NCBI RefSeq assembly: GCF_902153245.2
Contig: NZ_CABFWF030000011.1
Coordinates: 174,437 to 238,436 of the forward strand
DNA length: 64,000 nt
Origin: Pseudorhizobium endolithicum
GTDB lineage: Bacteria > Pseudomonadota > Alphaproteobacteria > Rhizobiales > Rhizobiaceae
Direction of reading: 5' to 3'
Every line of letters begins with the position of its first letter. The stretch's first letter is position 1. Below are positions 42,796-51,964 of this stretch, piece by piece. A program made the translations under genes and the position numbers. Under the pieces are notes generated by a model. It worked only from the letters and a program-made list of their open reading frames with translations. It searched no databases and was not told the origin of the DNA.

Positions 42796-43791
42796 CTATA
42801 AGGCCAGCTCACCCCGAAGCGACTCGAGGCGCTCCATCGCAACGACACCGTCCTTTATCGTTGGCGCCGGCGTCTCGTCTCCCATAAGGGCCGGGACGAC
42901 GTCGGCGAGCAGCGAGTGATAGCCCTTTGGATCCTCGTTGGCCGCCGCCGTGAAATTTGGTTTCCAGATGAGCGTGTCGGCAGCATCGTCAAGCGTGGCA
43001 GCGGGATCATCGACCTTGAAGGGCGGGTTACGGTTCCAGCGCACTTCGATGACGTTGTCGACCTCTATACGCTGATGATCGCCCATGATCTCAATGCGCT
43101 CGACGGGAGCACCGCGCGATTGGGCTGTCCCCATTGCTATGGTGCCGATGGCACCGCATTCGAAATCGAAGTTCACATGGAAGAGCACCTTGCCCCTGTC
43201 CTTTTCGACCTTGCGGGCTGTCAGCTTGGTGACCGGTGACACAAGGAAGGAAACCAGGTCCATGTAGTGGACGCAATGATGCAGGAAGAAACCGGTATAG
43301 TCGACATTGCCGGCAAAATAGCCCGGGGCAGTCATGTAGTAGCCAGTAAGGCCGTAGATTTCGCCAAAATGACCCGAGCGCAGGATATTGGCCGCGATCT
43401 TGTTTCCGGCCGAGTAACGCTTCATGAAGCCCAGAAGCAGCGGCTTGCCGGTTTTTTCCGAGGCGGCAAGCAGTTCGCGCGCACCTGCGGCGCTTCCGGA
43501 TGGCGGCTTCTCCATGAAGACCGGGAGCCCCCGCTGCAGAGCCATCTTGCCGAACTGGAGATGCTGGTCCGGGCCAACGGCCATACCAACCGCGTCGATA
43601 TCCGAGCGATGTATCAACTCCTCCGCATCGTTTGTAAGGTTCCTCACACCGAACTGCCGTCCCGCAGATGCCAGACGTTGGCCGTCAATGTCGCAAAGCG
43701 CAGCAATTTGAACGTCGTGGCGAACGAGCTGCGGAAGCAGCATCTGGCTTGCGTGGACGCCGCAGCCAATCCAACCAATCTTCAGGGTCAT
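42796..43791 (-). CDS. Gfo/Idh/MocA-family NAD(P)-dependent dehydrogenase
   Basis: 331 residues. The start ATG overlaps the stop of the isomerase gene. The Rossmann motif is KIGWIGCGVHASQMLLPQLV. The family EKPPSG motif follows as PVFMEKPPSGSAAGARELL, with the active-site Lys in EKP. These enzymes oxidise or reduce sugar hydroxyls such as myo-inositol or keto-sugars. With the epimerase and the ABC importer it forms a sugar-catabolic operon. The substrate is unknown. Confidence 0.93.
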   Translation of the reverse strand: MTLKIGWIGCGVHASQMLLPQLVRHDVQIAALCDIDGQRLASAGRQFGVRNLTNDAEELIHRSDIDAVGMAVGPDQHLQFGKMALQRGLPVFMEKPPSGSAAGARELLAASEKTGKPLLLGFMKRYSAGNKIAANILRSGHFGEIYGLTGYYMTAPGYFAGNVDYTGFFLHHCVHYMDLVSFLVSPVTKLTARKVEKDRGKVLFHVNFDFECGAIGTIAMGTAQSRGAPVERIEIMGDHQRIEVDNVIEVRWNRNPPFKVDDPAATLDDAADTLIWKPNFTAAANEDPKGYHSLLADVVPALMGDETPAPTIKDGVVAMERLESLRGELAL

Positions 43792-44669
43792 CGACGATAT
43801 TCCGTAAGCAGGATGTGGGACTTGATGAATTGCGCACTGGCGGCGAGACGCTCGTTCTCGTCCTCGTGTGGCGCGCGCCACTGAGCGAAGGGAACGCCGA
43901 AGCGGTCGTCGTCGCGCCGGAAGGGTTCGAGCGATATTGGGCCGCCATAGCCGATGTCATGGAGCGCCCGGAATACCTCGACCCAATCCGTTGCGCCGGT
44001 ACCGGGAAAGCCACGATGGTTCTCGTTGGCCTGGAAGTGGACGACGCGCTTTCCGCCCAGCCGGATCGCCTCGGCAATGGAGGCTTCTTCCATGTGCATG
44101 TGGAACGTGTCGAGCATGAGCTGGACGGCTGGGTGATCCACCGCGTCGAGCAGTTCGATTGCCTGCTGCGTCGTGCAAAGCACATCGCTCTCGAAGCGAT
44201 TAAGGGGTTCGACCGCCAGTACCACGTCACGGCTGGCGGCATGATCTCCAGCCTCCTTCAGACCGGCGACGCAGCGGGCCTTTCGCGCCTGCCGCTCCTG
44301 CTCGCTCACCGGCTGCGGTGGCCGTCCGGCAAAGACGAGGGGATTTCCGGTAAGCGGACCGCCGACGATCGTGGAGCCGAGAGCCGCGGCACAATCGACC
44401 GCATACTTCAGGTAGTCGATGCCGGCGCGGTGCGCAGACGGCTCATCTGACGACAGGTTGCGCTGCAGGTTGACGCGCGCGGCGAGCACGACACCAAGCT
44501 GCGCTTCCTCCAGCGCTTGGCGAGCCTCCTTGAGGTTGAGCTCACCCGGCTCCGGGACAAGAAGCTCGACGAAATCATAGCCGAGCCTACGCATCTCGGA
44601 GAACAGTGGGAAATGCTCTGCCGTGAATGGGCGCGCGTACTGCATGGAGATCAACCCGACAGGGTTCAT
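43788..44669 (-). CDS. Sugar phosphate isomerase/epimerase (TIM barrel, AP-endonuclease-2 fold)
   Basis: 293 residues. TIM-barrel residues are typical of the D-tagatose 3-epimerase group: LAVEPLNRFESD (metal-binding Glu), LMLDTFHMHMEE (Asp/His), VVHFQANENHRG and SLEPF near the C-terminus. Four of the metal ligands (Glu, Asp, His, Glu) can be seen. It probably epimerises a keto-sugar imported by the adjacent ABC system. It is coupled to the dehydrogenase gene by overlap. Confidence 0.92.
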   Translation of the reverse strand: MNPVGLISMQYARPFTAEHFPLFSEMRRLGYDFVELLVPEPGELNLKEARQALEEAQLGVVLAARVNLQRNLSSDEPSAHRAGIDYLKYAVDCAAALGSTIVGGPLTGNPLVFAGRPPQPVSEQERQARKARCVAGLKEAGDHAASRDVVLAVEPLNRFESDVLCTTQQAIELLDAVDHPAVQLMLDTFHMHMEEASIAEAIRLGGKRVVHFQANENHRGFPGTGATDWVEVFRALHDIGYGGPISLEPFRRDDDRFGVPFAQWRAPHEDENERLAASAQFIKSHILLTEYRR

Positions 44670-44691
44670 TATCTTTCCTCTTTCATTTGGA

Positions 44692-45525
44692 TCAGCCCTT
44701 CACTGCGCCCTGCGTCATTCCGCCAATCAGTCGACGCTGCACAAGAAGGAAAAGAATGGTAGCCGGCATGGCACCAACGACGGCACCCGCAGCAAGCAGG
44801 CCCCACTCGATCTGGTACTCTCCAATGAGGGTCTGTATCGCAACGGTAACTGGACGAACGTTTCGTCCGCCGAGAGTCAGCGCATAGAGATACTCATTCC
44901 AAGCGGTAATGAAGATGTAGATGCCCGTGGAGATGATCCCAGGTAGCATCAACGGTAGAACAATCCGCCTGAGCGCCGTCAGCCGCGAACAGCCGTCGAC
45001 CATCGCAGCCTCGTCCAGGCTCTTTGGAATGGCGCCGACATAGCTCGTAAGCATCCAAACCGCGAAGGGGATGGCAACGGTCGCATTGGCTAGGATCAGA
45101 CCGAAATGGGTGTCGAGCAAGCCGACCTTCCGCATCAGCACAAAGAGGGGCAGGATCAGCAGCACGATCGGGAACATGTTGATCAGCAGAAACTGCAGCA
45201 TGAGGAGCTTGCGCCCGGTGAAGCGGAAGCGCGAAAAGGCGTAGGCGGCCGTGACAGCGACAGCCAGTCCAAGTGCCATGGTACCGCAAGCAATGATCAG
45301 GCTGTCGAGCATGTTGCCGAGGAAGGAAGTCTGCTGCAGCAGGCGGATATAATTGTCGAGGCTCCAGCCTGCAGGGGAAATTGAAACGCCCGTTGCGTTC
45401 AGCGCGTCGGTCGGTGTCAGAGACGTCAGTACCATCCAGGCGAAGGGCGCCATTGCAAAAAGCACAATAATCAAAACCGGCAAGTCTGTTGTAATGATAC
45501 GGCGGTAGGTGGAGGGCTTGTTCAT
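44692..45525 (-). CDS. Sugar ABC transporter permease (MalG type)
   Basis: 277 residues. The start ATG overlaps the stop of the first permease gene. Six helices; the EAA loop is EAAMVDGCSRLTALRRIVLP, which docks to the ATPase. The N-terminus lacks a signal. Typical second permease of CUT1 carbohydrate importers. An upstream open frame in the same frame exists but lies antisense in the other permease gene, so it is not the start. Confidence 0.94.
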   Translation of the reverse strand: MNKPSTYRRIITTDLPVLIIVLFAMAPFAWMVLTSLTPTDALNATGVSISPAGWSLDNYIRLLQQTSFLGNMLDSLIIACGTMALGLAVAVTAAYAFSRFRFTGRKLLMLQFLLINMFPIVLLILPLFVLMRKVGLLDTHFGLILANATVAIPFAVWMLTSYVGAIPKSLDEAAMVDGCSRLTALRRIVLPLMLPGIISTGIYIFITAWNEYLYALTLGGRNVRPVTVAIQTLIGEYQIEWGLLAAGAVVGAMPATILFLLVQRRLIGGMTQGAVKG

Positions 45526-46469
45526 CGTTCCACCTCGCGCATTGTACGAGCTAGATAAAGGGCAACGACTGCACCAAGGAGGATGGTGAAAGTAACCGCA
45601 ATGGTCGTGCCATAGCCGAAGTCCAGGTTCTGGCGGGCACGCACGAAGGCGTAGAGCGGCAGCGTATGGGTGACATAACCCGGCCCGCCGCCCGTCATCA
45701 CGAAAATAACGTCCATGGAATTGGCGACCCAGATGACCCGGAGCAGGCCGGCCGTCGCCAGAACCGGAGCGATACCCGGCAAAGTGATGTGCACGAACTG
45801 TCGCCAGGTCGAAGCCCCGTCGATGGAAGCTGCCTCGTAGTGGCTCTTCGGAATCCCCTGCAGCCCGGCAAGGATCATGACTGCAAAGAAGGGGAAGCCC
45901 TGCCAGGTCAGTGTCGCAATGATCGCATAGAGAGCAAGATCTGGATCGGCCAGCCATGGCACGGCAGACTGCACGACCGACAGATAGATCAGGATGTCGT
46001 TCAGCACACCCGTATTCGGGTCGTAGATCCAGCGCCACATCAGGGCGATCACCACGCTCGGCAGCGCCCAGGGAATGATGATCAGTCCGCGCGCCAGGCC
46101 GCGCCACGGGAACTCCCGATTCAGCAAGAGCGCGGTCATAAGACCGAGGCCCATCTGCAGCGGCACGGTCAGGCCGATCCAGATGACGGTATTGCCAAGC
46201 GCGGTCCAGAAGACCGGATCGGCAAACAGCTTCACATAGTTGCCAAACCCGACGAAGCGGCTGGCATTGGGCTTCCAGAGGATGAGATCATAGAAGCTGG
46301 TGACAAGCGCCTGCACCATCGGAAAGAAGACAATGAATACGGTGACGAGGACCGCGGGTGCCAGCAGCATGTATGGCATCAGGCGGACACCCCAAGGTAT
46401 CGGGATGGTCGCAGCGGTCGATGGTGAGGCGGTCGTCGCGGTCATTCGGTCGTTCCCGGCCGTTGTCAT
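45522..46469 (-). CDS. Sugar ABC transporter permease (MalF type)
   Basis: About 315 residues from the ATG at 46469. Alternative ATGs at 46481 and 46445 cannot be excluded. Six helices with an EAA loop EAASIDGASTWRQFVHITLP. It pairs with the MalG-type permease coded after it to form the membrane channel of a CUT1 importer. Confidence 0.93.
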   Translation of the reverse strand: MTTAGNDRMTATTASPSTAATIPIPWGVRLMPYMLLAPAVLVTVFIVFFPMVQALVTSFYDLILWKPNASRFVGFGNYVKLFADPVFWTALGNTVIWIGLTVPLQMGLGLMTALLLNREFPWRGLARGLIIIPWALPSVVIALMWRWIYDPNTGVLNDILIYLSVVQSAVPWLADPDLALYAIIATLTWQGFPFFAVMILAGLQGIPKSHYEAASIDGASTWRQFVHITLPGIAPVLATAGLLRVIWVANSMDVIFVMTGGGPGYVTHTLPLYAFVRARQNLDFGYGTTIAVTFTILLGAVVALYLARTMREVER

Positions 46470-46548
46470 CAAAGATCCCATCCGCCCTGATGTTCGGGCC
46501 GGGCGGATGGGAGAGGCCAAGGGGCGCAACGCGCCCTCTTGTGGGAGG

Positions 46549-47751
46549 TTACTGCTGCGCGAAGAGCGCCTCGAGCTGCTGCATCATCTGCTCGGAGGTG
46601 ATCTGGCCGGTTAGAGCCTGCTGCATCGCCGTCTGCCAGGCTGTGTTCACGAACTCCGACGTTGCAGTGTTCTGCGGCAGTACTTTAGCGAAGGGTAGCG
46701 ATTGCACGGTCGCATCGACGAACCGGCGCTCATGCAGCGTCCAGTTTTCCGATCCGCTTTTGGTGACAGTCATCTGGCCCGTTGCCTTGTTGAACGCGAC
46801 GTTGTTGTCGCCCTCTGCAAGGAAGGAGATCCACTTCCAGGCTGCATCCTTGACCTGCGAAGAGGAGAAGATAGCCAGGGACTCGTCGCCATAGGACGTC
46901 CAGCGTCCGCCACCGCACTCGGGAACGGGCACAGCCGAAACCTTGTCGCCGAGCGCCTTGACCATGTCATTGGACGAGCCAATGTGATGGATGGTCATTG
47001 CCGTCGTACCGTTCTTGAAGGCGCCGGTGATTTCCTGAAAGCCGTCATTTGGTGCGGACGGAGGGATAACCTTGTCCTTCTGGAAGAGGTCGATCAACCA
47101 TTGATTGGCAGCAATCGCTTCAGGCGTGGTCAAGCCGCCCGGCTCCAGCTTTGCGCCTTGCGACAGGACGAAGGCTCCCCACTGGTCCCAGCCGCCCTTC
47201 CCGCCACGCAGGCCAAAGCCGTAGGTCTCCGGCGCTTTGGTCAGTTTGATTGCGGCATCCCGGAACTCGTCGCACGTCGCCGGCGGCTCCAAGCCTGCCT
47301 GTTCGAACAGGTCTGCCCGGTAGTAGAGATAGAGCACGACGTACTGAATCGGCAGATAGTACTGCTGACCATCCGGTCCCTTGTTGATCTCCAGCAGGTT
47401 GTCGAGAAGGTCTGCCTTTCCCGACCAGGCCTCGACCTGCTCGCCGATGGGCTCTAGCGCTCCCATCTCGATGAGGCGCGGCTGCGCGAACAGCTTCACC
47501 ATGGCCGCATCAGGTGCATTTCCACCGACCAGGGCTGTGTAAAGATTATCGTAATAGCTGTTCCATGGAACGTTTTCAGCTTCGATCTCGATGCCTGGAT
47601 TGGCAGCCTCGAACTTGGCTACCAGGTCGTTCATCGGGTTTTCCGGATTATCGAAATGATACCAGAACCGGACGGTTTCCGCGGATGCGGTGCTTGCAAG
47701 CAGCGCGGTCGCAAGGGCCGCGCCGGCGGCCAGTTTCTTCAGCACTTTCAT
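46549..47751 (-). CDS. Sugar ABC transporter substrate-binding protein
   Basis: 400 residues with a Sec signal (MKVLKKLAAGAALATALLAS, cut near TASAET). The mature part starts VRFWYHFDNPENPMNDLVAK and follows the type 1 extracellular solute-binding fold (UgpB/MalE group), with YYLPIQYVVLYLYYRADLFE characteristic of sugar-phosphate or oligosaccharide binders. It is the periplasmic receptor of this importer. The UgpB-like start suggests a glycerol-phosphate or disaccharide ligand but does not prove it. Confidence 0.93.
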   Translation of the reverse strand: MKVLKKLAAGAALATALLASTASAETVRFWYHFDNPENPMNDLVAKFEAANPGIEIEAENVPWNSYYDNLYTALVGGNAPDAAMVKLFAQPRLIEMGALEPIGEQVEAWSGKADLLDNLLEINKGPDGQQYYLPIQYVVLYLYYRADLFEQAGLEPPATCDEFRDAAIKLTKAPETYGFGLRGGKGGWDQWGAFVLSQGAKLEPGGLTTPEAIAANQWLIDLFQKDKVIPPSAPNDGFQEITGAFKNGTTAMTIHHIGSSNDMVKALGDKVSAVPVPECGGGRWTSYGDESLAIFSSSQVKDAAWKWISFLAEGDNNVAFNKATGQMTVTKSGSENWTLHERRFVDATVQSLPFAKVLPQNTATSEFVNTAWQTAMQQALTGQITSEQMMQQLEALFAQQ

Positions 47752-47769
47752 TTTCTCCTCCTCTGAAAA

Positions 47770-48756
47770 TCAAGGTCGGGTTCCGGCGACCATGTCCTTT
47801 GCCGCCTTCCCTGCCGCCGCCAGCGCCTCCCGCGCGGCGGCAAGATCGATCGTGTTCTGCAAAAAGCCGTGGGTGACACCAGGGATGACCGTCAGCGCGT
47901 CGCTGCGCCCGAGACCCTTGAGGCGCTCGTGCAACAGGATACTGTCCGAAAGCAGCGGATCCACACCCGCGGCCATCAGATGGAGTGGCGGCAGCGCCTT
48001 CAGTGCCTCTTTCGAAGCGGCCAGTGGACACGCCAGCGGATCGGTCGAGACATCGCGGCCACCGACATACCAGGTCCAGTAGCGCTGCATCTTGGCAGTC
48101 GTCAGTCCCGGGCCATGTTCGAAATCACGGTACGACTGCGTGTGGAAGGACGCCGCATAGGTTCCGTAGAACAGCAAGGCGCCCGCCACGGCGGCGCTTG
48201 ATCGAGGTTGCTCGTGCAGTAACGCCGCGAGCGCAAGATTCGCTCCTGCGGAGTCGCCTGCCATAACGACTGGACCTTCCTCAACGCCGAGGGCACCTGC
48301 TGCGGCGAAGGCCGCTCGCAAGGTGGCGACCACGTCCATCAATCCCGCAGGATAGGGATGCTCGGGTGAAAGTCGATAGTCCGGCAGCAGGACCGGCAGG
48401 CCTGACTCGACCGCTAGTACGCGCGCGCATCGCTCGTGCGTCTCAGGACTACAGAATGCAAACCCGCCGCCATGCACGAAGATCACCGCGCCCGGCCGAT
48501 GCCCCGGCGGCACCAGAACCTTCAGGCGAACGCCCGCCGAGCCGAGGCTTTTATCCGCATCGACCCAGGCGTCACCAGCGGCGGCCATCTCCGGCAGATC
48601 GACATTCCAACGGCGATTGCCCTCAAGCGTGACCGCCCTTCCCTCTGACGGGGTTAGCAGCGTCGGATCAGGTTGCGGACCCACTTCCCGTTCGACGCGC
48701 TCAAGGAGCCGTGCCATTTCGCCAGAAAGCAGAGTAATGTCGGGCGCTGCGGTCAT
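47770..48756 (-). CDS. HSL-family alpha/beta hydrolase (esterase)
   Basis: 328 residues without a signal peptide. The HSL oxyanion motif HGGGFAFCSPETHERCARVL and nucleophile elbow GDSAGANLALAAL are complete; an Asp in DPLL and His in GVTHGFLQ complete the triad. Typical of cytoplasmic carboxylesterases acting on short acyl esters. Its ATG overlaps the stop of the GntR gene. An esterase inside a sugar operon suggests an acylated sugar as substrate. Confidence 0.93.
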   Translation of the reverse strand: MTAAPDITLLSGEMARLLERVEREVGPQPDPTLLTPSEGRAVTLEGNRRWNVDLPEMAAAGDAWVDADKSLGSAGVRLKVLVPPGHRPGAVIFVHGGGFAFCSPETHERCARVLAVESGLPVLLPDYRLSPEHPYPAGLMDVVATLRAAFAAAGALGVEEGPVVMAGDSAGANLALAALLHEQPRSSAAVAGALLFYGTYAASFHTQSYRDFEHGPGLTTAKMQRYWTWYVGGRDVSTDPLACPLAASKEALKALPPLHLMAAGVDPLLSDSILLHERLKGLGRSDALTVIPGVTHGFLQNTIDLAAAREALAAAGKAAKDMVAGTRP

Positions 48757-49436
48757 TGACGCTCATCCGGGAAAACGTCAGGGCCAAGGTCAACGATCGT
48801 CGCGATGTGGTGACGCAGCGCCTCTGACGCCATCGCCACATTTCGCGCCTCGACAGCGTCGATGATCAAGGCATGCCGCTGTGCTGTTGCGACAAGATCG
48901 CGTGGGCTGGTACTGCGTGAAATCTTGAAGCGGTGATTGTGCACCAGGCAGCGGTGCAGGATCGGGTCGAGCGCGGGAAGCTGCGCGTCCTGAAACAGCC
49001 GACGGTGAAAATCCCGATCGAGCGAGGCCAGTTCCAGCTCGTCGCCAGCCGTCGCCGCCTCCAGCATCTTGTCAAACAGGGTTTTCAAGTCGGCAGTCAG
49101 CGTGCGTGTGGGCATCTGCAATGCTCGCACGATGCCATTGCACTCGATCTGCTGGCGCACCCGGAACATTTCCACCGCTTCGGCTTCCGTGCATTCGGAG
49201 ACCTGCGTACCGCGATGGCCCTGCCGTCGAACAAGCCCTTCCTCCTGCAATTGCAGCAGCGCTTCGCGCACGGTTCCCTGACTGCAGGAAAAATGGGCTG
49301 CAAGATCCAGCTCGGTCAGAGCGGTTCCAGCCGGAAGTACCCCGAGCATGATGTCCCGCTTGAGCGCGCTGAAGGCCGCGGCCGATTTTGCCGGCTTAGC
49401 CTCACGTGCATGCGATTGGGCAGAAAAATAGGTCAT
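48753..49436 (-). CDS. GntR-family regulator (FCD domain)
   Basis: 227 residues from the ATG at 49436; a TTG 21 bases upstream with AGGAAAG in front is another candidate. Winged-helix N-terminus: TALTELDLAAHFSCSQGTVR, EALLQLQEEGLVRRQGHRGT. The FCD ligand domain follows. It heads the leftward operon and is divergent from the ATPase gene at 49536. An imperfect palindrome between them is the likely operator. Confidence 0.92.
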   Translation of the reverse strand: MTYFSAQSHAREAKPAKSAAAFSALKRDIMLGVLPAGTALTELDLAAHFSCSQGTVREALLQLQEEGLVRRQGHRGTQVSECTEAEAVEMFRVRQQIECNGIVRALQMPTRTLTADLKTLFDKMLEAATAGDELELASLDRDFHRRLFQDAQLPALDPILHRCLVHNHRFKISRSTSPRDLVATAQRHALIIDAVEARNVAMASEALRHHIATIVDLGPDVFPDERQ

Positions 49437-49471
49437 TTGCGTCCGCAGAGTTGCCAATCAACTTTCCTCTC

Positions 49472-49495
49472 ATTATTGATATTGATATCGATAAT
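49472..49495. promoter_or_regulatory. Palindromic operator for the GntR regulator
   Basis: ATTATTGATA, four bases (TTGA), TATCGATAAT. It is an inverted repeat of 10 bases with one mismatch. It lies between the divergent GntR gene (49436) and the ATPase gene (49536), a typical FCD-GntR operator position. Confidence 0.7.
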
Positions 49496-49535
49496 GAAGG
49501 TCAAGGGCGGATGAGACCTTGCGAAGGAGCATATC

Positions 49536-50615
49536 GTGACTGCAATCAGCTTGAGGGAGATACGGAAATCCTACGGATCGCTGCAGGTCATCCACGACAT
49601 CGACATTGAAATCGAGAGCGGCGAGTTTCTTGTTCTGGTAGGTCCCTCCGGCTGCGGAAAATCCACATTGCTTCGAATGATCGCGGGACTTGAGGAAATC
49701 TCCGGAGGCCGCCTCGAGATCGGCGGCAAGCTGGTCAACGCCCTGCCGCCGTCCCAAAGGGACATTGCAATGGTGTTCCAGGACTATGCGCTCTATCCGC
49801 ACATGACCGTGCTGGAGAACATGGCATTCGGGCTGAAGATGCGCGGTACAAACCAGGCCGTCATCCAGCAGCGCGTCGCGCAGGCGGCCGATGTCCTTCG
49901 GATCCGGCCGTTTCTTAACCGACGGCCTGCCCAGCTTTCCGGCGGCCAACGCCAGCGCGTCGCCATGGGCCGCGCCATCGTGAGGGAGCCTTCCGCATTC
50001 CTATTCGACGAGCCACTTTCAAATCTCGACGCCGCATTGCGGGTCGAAATGCGCCTAGAGATCGCAAAGCTCCACAATCGCATGAAGGCGACCACAGTCT
50101 ATGTCACTCACGACCAGGTCGAGGCGATGACGCTTGCGGATCGAATTGTGGTTCTGAATACCGGGCGCATAGAACAGATCGGTCCTCCGCTGGAGCTTTA
50201 CCACCGTCCCGCCAGCCTCTTTGTAGCCCGCTTCATCGGCAGCCCGACAATGAACACTCTCCCCGCGGAGCTCGTCATCCAGGGCGGCGAAGTCGCCATA
50301 CGCCTAAAGGACCGGACCATCGCGCTAAAGGGTGCGGCCGACCAGAACTTGCGAGCCGGGGCGGTAACCGTCGGGATCAGACCTGAGGATCTGGCCGTCT
50401 GCAATCCAGAAGAAGCCTGGTTCGGCGGGAAACTCGCCGTGGCGGAGCGACTGGGTACCCAGACTTACGGCTATCTTGAGACTGGCGACGCCCGCATGCT
50501 CACGGTGGAGTTTTCTCGTGACGCCGCAATCAACGTAGGCGATCTGATCCACGTGCGCCCCAACATGGACGCTATTCATGTATTCGAGGAAGCTTCGGGT
50601 CGAAGGTTGAACTAA
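49536..50615 (+). CDS. Sugar ABC transporter ATPase (UgpC/MalK type)
   Basis: 359 residues from a GTG with AAGGAGC upstream. Walker [11 protein letters not shown]-loop FQDYALYPHM, signature [15 protein letters not shown], Walker [14 protein letters not shown] and switch His in [11 protein letters not shown] are complete. The C-terminal TOBE region has GIRPEDLAV. It powers the importer whose other parts are leftward from 47751 to 44692. It is transcribed divergently from the rest of the operon. Confidence 0.95.
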   Translation: MTAISLREIRKSYGSLQVIHDIDIEIESGEFLVLVGPSGCGKSTLLRMIAGLEEISGGRLEIGGKLVNALPPSQRDIAMVFQDYALYPHMTVLENMAFGLKMRGTNQAVIQQRVAQAADVLRIRPFLNRRPAQLSGGQRQRVAMGRAIVREPSAFLFDEPLSNLDAALRVEMRLEIAKLHNRMKATTVYVTHDQVEAMTLADRIVVLNTGRIEQIGPPLELYHRPASLFVARFIGSPTMNTLPAELVIQGGEVAIRLKDRTIALKGAADQNLRAGAVTVGIRPEDLAVCNPEEAWFGGKLAVAERLGTQTYGYLETGDARMLTVEFSRDAAINVGDLIHVRPNMDAIHVFEEASGRRLN

Positions 50616-50921
50616 CGGCCGACGAGCCGCTGAAAACGTAGACGGGGTCTGATTTCCACTGCAAGAGTTCCGGAGGCATTTCCTCGACCTTGACCTGGCC
50701 TTTACGTCTACGGTGATCTTCATTCGCGAAGCTTCAATTTGCTGGAAGCTCTCCAGTTCTCTGGATGGGGCGCAGCATGGTAATTCAAGACCCGGGCAGC
50801 ATGAGCCTTGAAGGGCGCTGGCGAGATATTTCGGTTCTTCTGGACGTTAAACTACGATACTATCTGCATCGCATAGCTGGTTTCCTTCGGAGCTCTCAGC
50901 CGAGGTAAGTCGTAAGGTGCT
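50616..50921. other. Intergenic stretch between convergent ATPase genes
   Basis: 306 bases between two convergent ATPase genes. GTAGACG and its complement CGTCTAC occur about 60 bases apart and could form a long-loop hairpin. Nothing else is recognised. Confidence 0.45.
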
Positions 50922-51944
50922 CTAATGCTTTTTCAACGCCTGACCCGCGCTGTTAAAGCAGTGAATGCTGCCTTTGTCGGCTCTTAGACCAACTCTCGCA
51001 TCCGGGGCGATCTCAGTTGCATCTGCGACAACCAGGCAGGTTTCTCCGCTATCGAGCGCGATGTGAAGCAGCGATGATGCACCCGTATATTCGCTTACGA
51101 GGACCGTGCCCACCAACTCACCTTCAGCCGATGGCACGACCGACAAATGCTCCGGGCGTATGCCGATCTGGGCTGTACCGCTCGGACCTGTCCCAAGTCC
51201 CGCCGCTGATGCAGCTGGGAGGATGTTCATCTTGGGGCTACCGATAAATTGTGCAACGAACACATTGTCTGGCCGTTCATACAGCTCGCGTGGGCTGCCT
51301 ATTTGCTCGATAAAGCCGTCCCGCAGAACGACGATCTTGTCCGCAAGCGTCATTGCCTCGACCTGGTCATGAGTGACATAGATCATCGTATTCCCGAGCC
51401 GCTTGTGCAGGGCGGCGATCTCGGAGCGCATGTGAACACGCAGTTCCGCGTCGAGGTTGGAAAGCGGCTCGTCGAACAGGAAAACATCCGGATACCCGAC
51501 AATCGCGCGCCCAATAGCGACACGCTGCCTTTGTCCGCCGGACAGTTCGCGCGGGAAGCGGTCAAGTAAGCTTTCCAACCTAAGAAGCGCCGCCGCCTCG
51601 GCCACACGTCGCCCTCGTTCGGCCACAGCAACTTTGCGAACCTTCAGGCCAAAGCCCATATTCTCCCGCACCGTCAGGTGTGGGTACAAAGCATAGGACT
51701 GGAAAACCATGGCGACGCCGCGTTTGGCCGGCTGAACCTCATTGACGATGCGGTCTCCGATACGCAATTCGCCGCTGGTGACGTCCTCAAGCCCGGAGAT
51801 CATACGTAGAAGCGTCGACTTCCCGCAACCGGATGGACCGACGAACACGACGAACTCTCCGTCGGAGACGTCGAGGTCGACGCCGCGGATCACATCTACG
51901 GTACCAAAGCGCTTCTTAAGATTGCGAAGAGTGAGGCTGGACAT
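50922..51944 (-). CDS. Sugar ABC transporter ATPase (UgpC/MalK type)
   Basis: 340 residues from the ATG at 51944. Walker [11 protein letters not shown]-loop [10 protein letters not shown], signature [16 protein letters not shown], Walker [16 protein letters not shown] and the switch His in [12 protein letters not shown] are complete. It is the ATPase of the second importer. An upstream extension in the same frame runs through the previous permease gene on the other reading and is not used. Confidence 0.95.
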   Translation of the reverse strand: MSSLTLRNLKKRFGTVDVIRGVDLDVSDGEFVVFVGPSGCGKSTLLRMISGLEDVTSGELRIGDRIVNEVQPAKRGVAMVFQSYALYPHLTVRENMGFGLKVRKVAVAERGRRVAEAAALLRLESLLDRFPRELSGGQRQRVAIGRAIVGYPDVFLFDEPLSNLDAELRVHMRSEIAALHKRLGNTMIYVTHDQVEAMTLADKIVVLRDGFIEQIGSPRELYERPDNVFVAQFIGSPKMNILPAASAAGLGTGPSGTAQIGIRPEHLSVVPSAEGELVGTVLVSEYTGASSLLHIALDSGETCLVVADATEIAPDARVGLRADKGSIHCFNSAGQALKKH

Positions 51945-51964
51945 GGCTATTCCGTGATTGACTG

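Noticed and set aside
44692..46107. A long open frame joining the MalG-type permease to 194 extra N-terminal codons
   Set aside because: The extra part overlaps the MalF permease gene in another frame and is rich in Arg, Cys and His without helices; the overlap start at 45525 has the normal permease N-terminus.
45666..46427. 253-codon plus-strand frame antisense to the MalF permease
   Set aside because: It is rich in His, Asp, Gln and Arg with no motif; a typical antisense shadow of a helix-rich permease.
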